A stretch of 64,000 nt of DNA, from the NCBI RefSeq assembly GCF_001522545.3, contig NC_031768.1:88906431-88970430 (forward strand). The letters run 5' to 3'. The position numbers and the translations under genes were made by a program. A model generated the notes under the pieces. The model saw nothing but the letters and a program-made list of their open reading frames with translations, was not told the DNA's origin and searched no databases. The first letter of the stretch is position 1; the number at the start of each line of letters is the position of its first letter. The stretch comes from Parus major (Eukaryota > Chordata > Aves > Passeriformes > Paridae). This document shows, piece by piece, positions 60,830 through 64,000 of this stretch.

Positions 60830-63800
60830 TGGAGGCTCGAAACAGCCTCACTTTAAGATGTCTTAGTTTTGTGATTGTAGTTTAGGATACCTGTGGAAAC
60901 AGGACATGGTTAGCACAGGAGTGCGTGGTTCACCCCAGACCAGCTTTCCTTCTGAGACAGGTAATGACTTGTTAACAAACCACACACATACTCAGCCCAC
61001 ATTTCCTTGACACTGAATCTGAATATCTGTTGCTATTTAAAAAAGTACAATGTTTGATTTGTTGATTTAATCACAAAACAAAACACATGAATGGAAACAC
61101 ATTTACGTGACTATTGCTTATACACCTAAGAGGAAGAGTTGACTACGAATGTCCACCTGCAGTTCCTTCCTGAGAGAGAGAGAGTGCTCTTACCAGACCC
61201 TTCCAAGGCAAAAAAAAATCATTCAAGACTGAAATATGCTGTGCTTGAGTTCACCTTCGGGCTATGGGAAAGGATGGATGGGGCAGGGCCCCATTTGTGG
61301 GGTGGGGCTTAATTAACCAAAAACTGGGGCTTTGTCTGTGCTACAACACACACAGTTTGTATATGAAGGAGGCCTGAGTATGGATTCAGCTCTGAAGTGG
61401 TTTCTATTGAGGAAAGAAAAAAGGTTTCTATGCCCACCTGCATTATGCATGCACTGTGGTGTGAAAGGGATTCTGGAAAAGGAGTATAAACTGTTTTAGA
61501 GGAGGGTTTATGTGGAAATTTTATACAATACATGTAGTAAATAGAGTATGTTTGTTACACATTTTTGTAACAATCCTGGTACTGTGGGGAATGACTAATT
61601 GATGTAGTTAGTTGAACTGCAGAACTGTAAAAATCTTAAACCCCCTCCCCCCAAGGTAATTACAGAAAACAAAACCTGATTCTCAAAATTTCAATTGTCA
61701 TGTATTTTAATTCAAGATTTGCAACTGAAGTTAAAGCTCTAGGAATGGATTTAATTTTTTTATTAATAAATAAAGTCGCTTGTACTTCATTGAAGACTTG
61801 CCAACTCTGCAGACTTATAAATAATCTAATTTAATGCATTTTCTCTGTCTATCTACAGCACTAGACATAAGATTACAAACATCTGGTCAAACCCAAAGGT
61901 GTGTGTGCTGTTGGAAGTTCTGTGTAATTGGTTTTGGATGTGATTGTGACAGAGCTCCTGGAGAGAAGAACGTGAGAGAACAAAGTATCTAAATGAACAA
62001 ACAGCAGTTTAAACTGAACTAGTATTTCCAGCCAATCTGGCCTGGTGTAGCTGAGGATTGCGAGGCTGAAGATACATCTAAGCTTGGGATTTAGCTCGAG
62101 GTGGTGCTGTCTGAGTGGGAAAGGTGAAAGCACAGAAAGATTTCAACATCCAGTGACAGCCAGTGTCCTTGATTTTCCTCCAGCCAGTCACAGTCCTACA
62201 GTCTTTCTCAGATGCTGTGTTCCTTGCTGGGAATGCTGCAGCTTCATGCCTGTCACCGACAGCCTTGAGCAGCGTTCAGGGCAAGCCTTGCAAAAATCCC
62301 ACACTCCCCCTCATTTCACAATAAATCACCCAGGCAAGAGTTTTTCCTCCCTCATTGAACTTTTTAAGTGATGGGATTTTTCCACATACATGGTAAATCT
62401 TGATAGAAAGCATTTAACAGTGTGCACTAACAAACTTATACAACATATACATTACATATATATATATTATATATATAGAATGTTCTATATACAAACATAT
62501 ACAACTTTTTAGATCTCTACAGACTACAAGAAAGTTGATAATTATAGTCACAAGTGGTGAACTTAACAGAAATAATAATTGGTAACTGTCTGGAAATATG
62601 TAAAATATGTAAGAGTGGAAAGCTGTGACCTGATGGGGAGTACTGAGAAAAATTGCTTAAAAGTTTAGTATTAAAAATTGTAAGTTTGAGGGCTGCTAAA
62701 TTCTCATTTCTCTGTTGCATAAAAATGCAAATGGAAATCTACCGGCAGGTTTTTTTTTCCCTCCCTGGTGTTAAACTAGAGACTGTTGGCAGCCAGAGTC
62801 AGCTGGGTCTTGTGTGAAAGACTTGTTGAGGACACTTTTCTCTCTGGGTGAGCTGCAATGATCAGCAGTCAGAAGTTGCTCTGAAATTTCCTTCAAAGAT
62901 CCCATGATTCCAATCAGCCTGTGTTGCTGCTTCTGACTGCCACACACCAGGGCACAATGGAAAATAAGCTGGCTGCTGGACAGTTTGAATGCTGCCCCAA
63001 ATGATTTTGTTGCCCAGAGACCAGTGGGTTTGGATTATAGGCCAGAGCACAGGTTTAAACTGAAGATCAAATTGCTATAATGTTCTCCTTTATTTCGTAT
63101 TCTCCATGCCTGGTTAGAGCAGTGCTTCCTCACGGGCACAAGTGCCTCCTTCTGTGACCTAGCCCCTGGAAGAATTACCCAGCCCAGGTCCTGTTGGCAT
63201 CAGAGGGGCAAGTTTGGCATATCCTTACACACATAAACAGAAAAATCCTCTTGGGTCATGGACAACTCCAATTCCTTAGCTCTCAGCAGAAACCCAGGCA
63301 TTGCCCAGGCTTTGACCTTTTTCCCCACAAGTTTCTACACTTCTGACAACATAGAGCAGTTTCTCCTGAGCCAGAGAAACCTGTGGACTCTCATTCCCAG
63401 TTGAGCTAGACCTGTCAGGGCCATCATTTTGATTTTACTTACAGCAAAATGTAAAAATCCTGTAAATCATGAAATTCTGTCCTGCTACAATGGTAATTTA
63501 AAACTTAACACCTCAAGTCTCTTCCAACCCTTTAGTTTCTGCATTGGGCCAGTTGTGAGGCCAGACTTGTGGACAGTGTAACTTCCTGGGTGGTATTTTA
63601 TTGTAGATAAAGGAAGGAGATGGAAAAGTCACCTTTGAGAGGGATCATTTAAACACTGTGATGATACAAACACCAGTGGAATTCAGCTCTGGGTGGGGGT
63701 GGATGGTGCCTGTCTCCATCAGTGTCCATCAGGATTCCTTGAAGGGACAGATGTTACACTTCTTTAATAGAAAAAGTTTAAAGGCCGTTTTTCCAGCTTT

Positions 63801-64000
63801 TCCCCACTTTCTTTTTTCTAATTTGAAACTATGTCCAGACACATGGAAAGAAGCTTTCAGTGCCTTGTTTCCAAGTCAATCTTGGAAAAATTTCTGACCT
63901 AAGAGTTGACCTGTATGGCAGTGAGTCTTGTAGGACAGGGTGGAGCATTTCAGCAGGATAGGCAATAAATCCAGCTTACTGTTCTCTTCTGTGGCTGCAG
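60830..64000. other. Unassigned 3.2 kb at window end
   Basis: AT-rich sequence without an open frame I can support. It includes an AT microsatellite (about 62447-62478) and a nearly perfect hairpin TATATAGAA/TTCTATATA at 62472-62491. UTR-like in texture. It might be the 3' UTR of a minus-strand neighbour, but this is inference only. Confidence 0.35.
62447..62491. repeat. AT microsatellite with inverted repeat
   Basis: (AT)n-like sequence followed by TATATAGAA, TG, TTCTATATA (62472-62491), a 9-bp stem with a 2-nt gap. Confidence 0.75.

Noticed and set aside
63975..64000. Acceptor-like TTCTCTTCTGTGGCTGCAG at the very end of the window
   Set aside because: The sequence after it is not available, so an exon cannot be tested.

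Overview
The window is vertebrate nuclear DNA, most likely from a bird or another sauropsid. It carries two intron-split genes on the + strand, and their proteins are recognisable as METTL16 (3' half only) and POLQ (complete). An antisense CR1-type LINE tail at about 36134-36450, compact introns and a GC-rich CpG-island promoter favour a bird. No operon, phage, CRISPR or other prokaryotic feature is present. All exon boundaries were assigned by hand from splice consensus, reading-frame continuity and similarity to the human proteins as I remember them; no alignment was run.

Layout. Positions 41-4255 hold the last five coding exons of METTL16, the m6A methyltransferase of U6 snRNA and MAT2A mRNA. 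The window opens just after its catalytic NPPF motif, whose exon is outside. The METTL16 3' UTR runs to roughly 5.2 kb. A CpG island (about 5590-6330) then contains the POLQ promoter and first exon. POLQ, DNA polymerase theta, occupies 5854-56855 in 30 coding exons that join in one open frame of 7755 nt (2584 residues plus stop; human POLQ is 2590). Exons 1-15 encode the N-terminal superfamily-2 helicase-like part. The 3056-nt exon 16 encodes the end of that part and nearly all of the unstructured central region. Exons 17-30 encode the family A polymerase with its inactive exonuclease-like subdomain. Positions 56856 to about 57225 look like a short 3' UTR. The remaining 6.8 kb holds no exon I can support and may include the 3' UTR of a convergent minus-strand gene.

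Function. POLQ acts in the nucleus in theta-mediated (microhomology) end joining of DNA double-strand breaks: the helicase part clears and anneals single strands and the polymerase extends the paired ends. METTL16 acts on RNA. I see no functional link between the two; their tandem position is a matter of synteny, and it differs from human, where they lie on different chromosomes.

Points worth a second look: the METTL16-POLQ linkage, a GC-AG intron after POLQ exon 14, a POLQ N-terminus unlike the human one with a better-placed out-of-frame ATG 16 nt after the start, a CHR/E2F/Sp1-like cluster at the start codon, divergence of polymerase insert 2, and several palindromes and local duplications inside introns. 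I found no convincing previously undescribed system.
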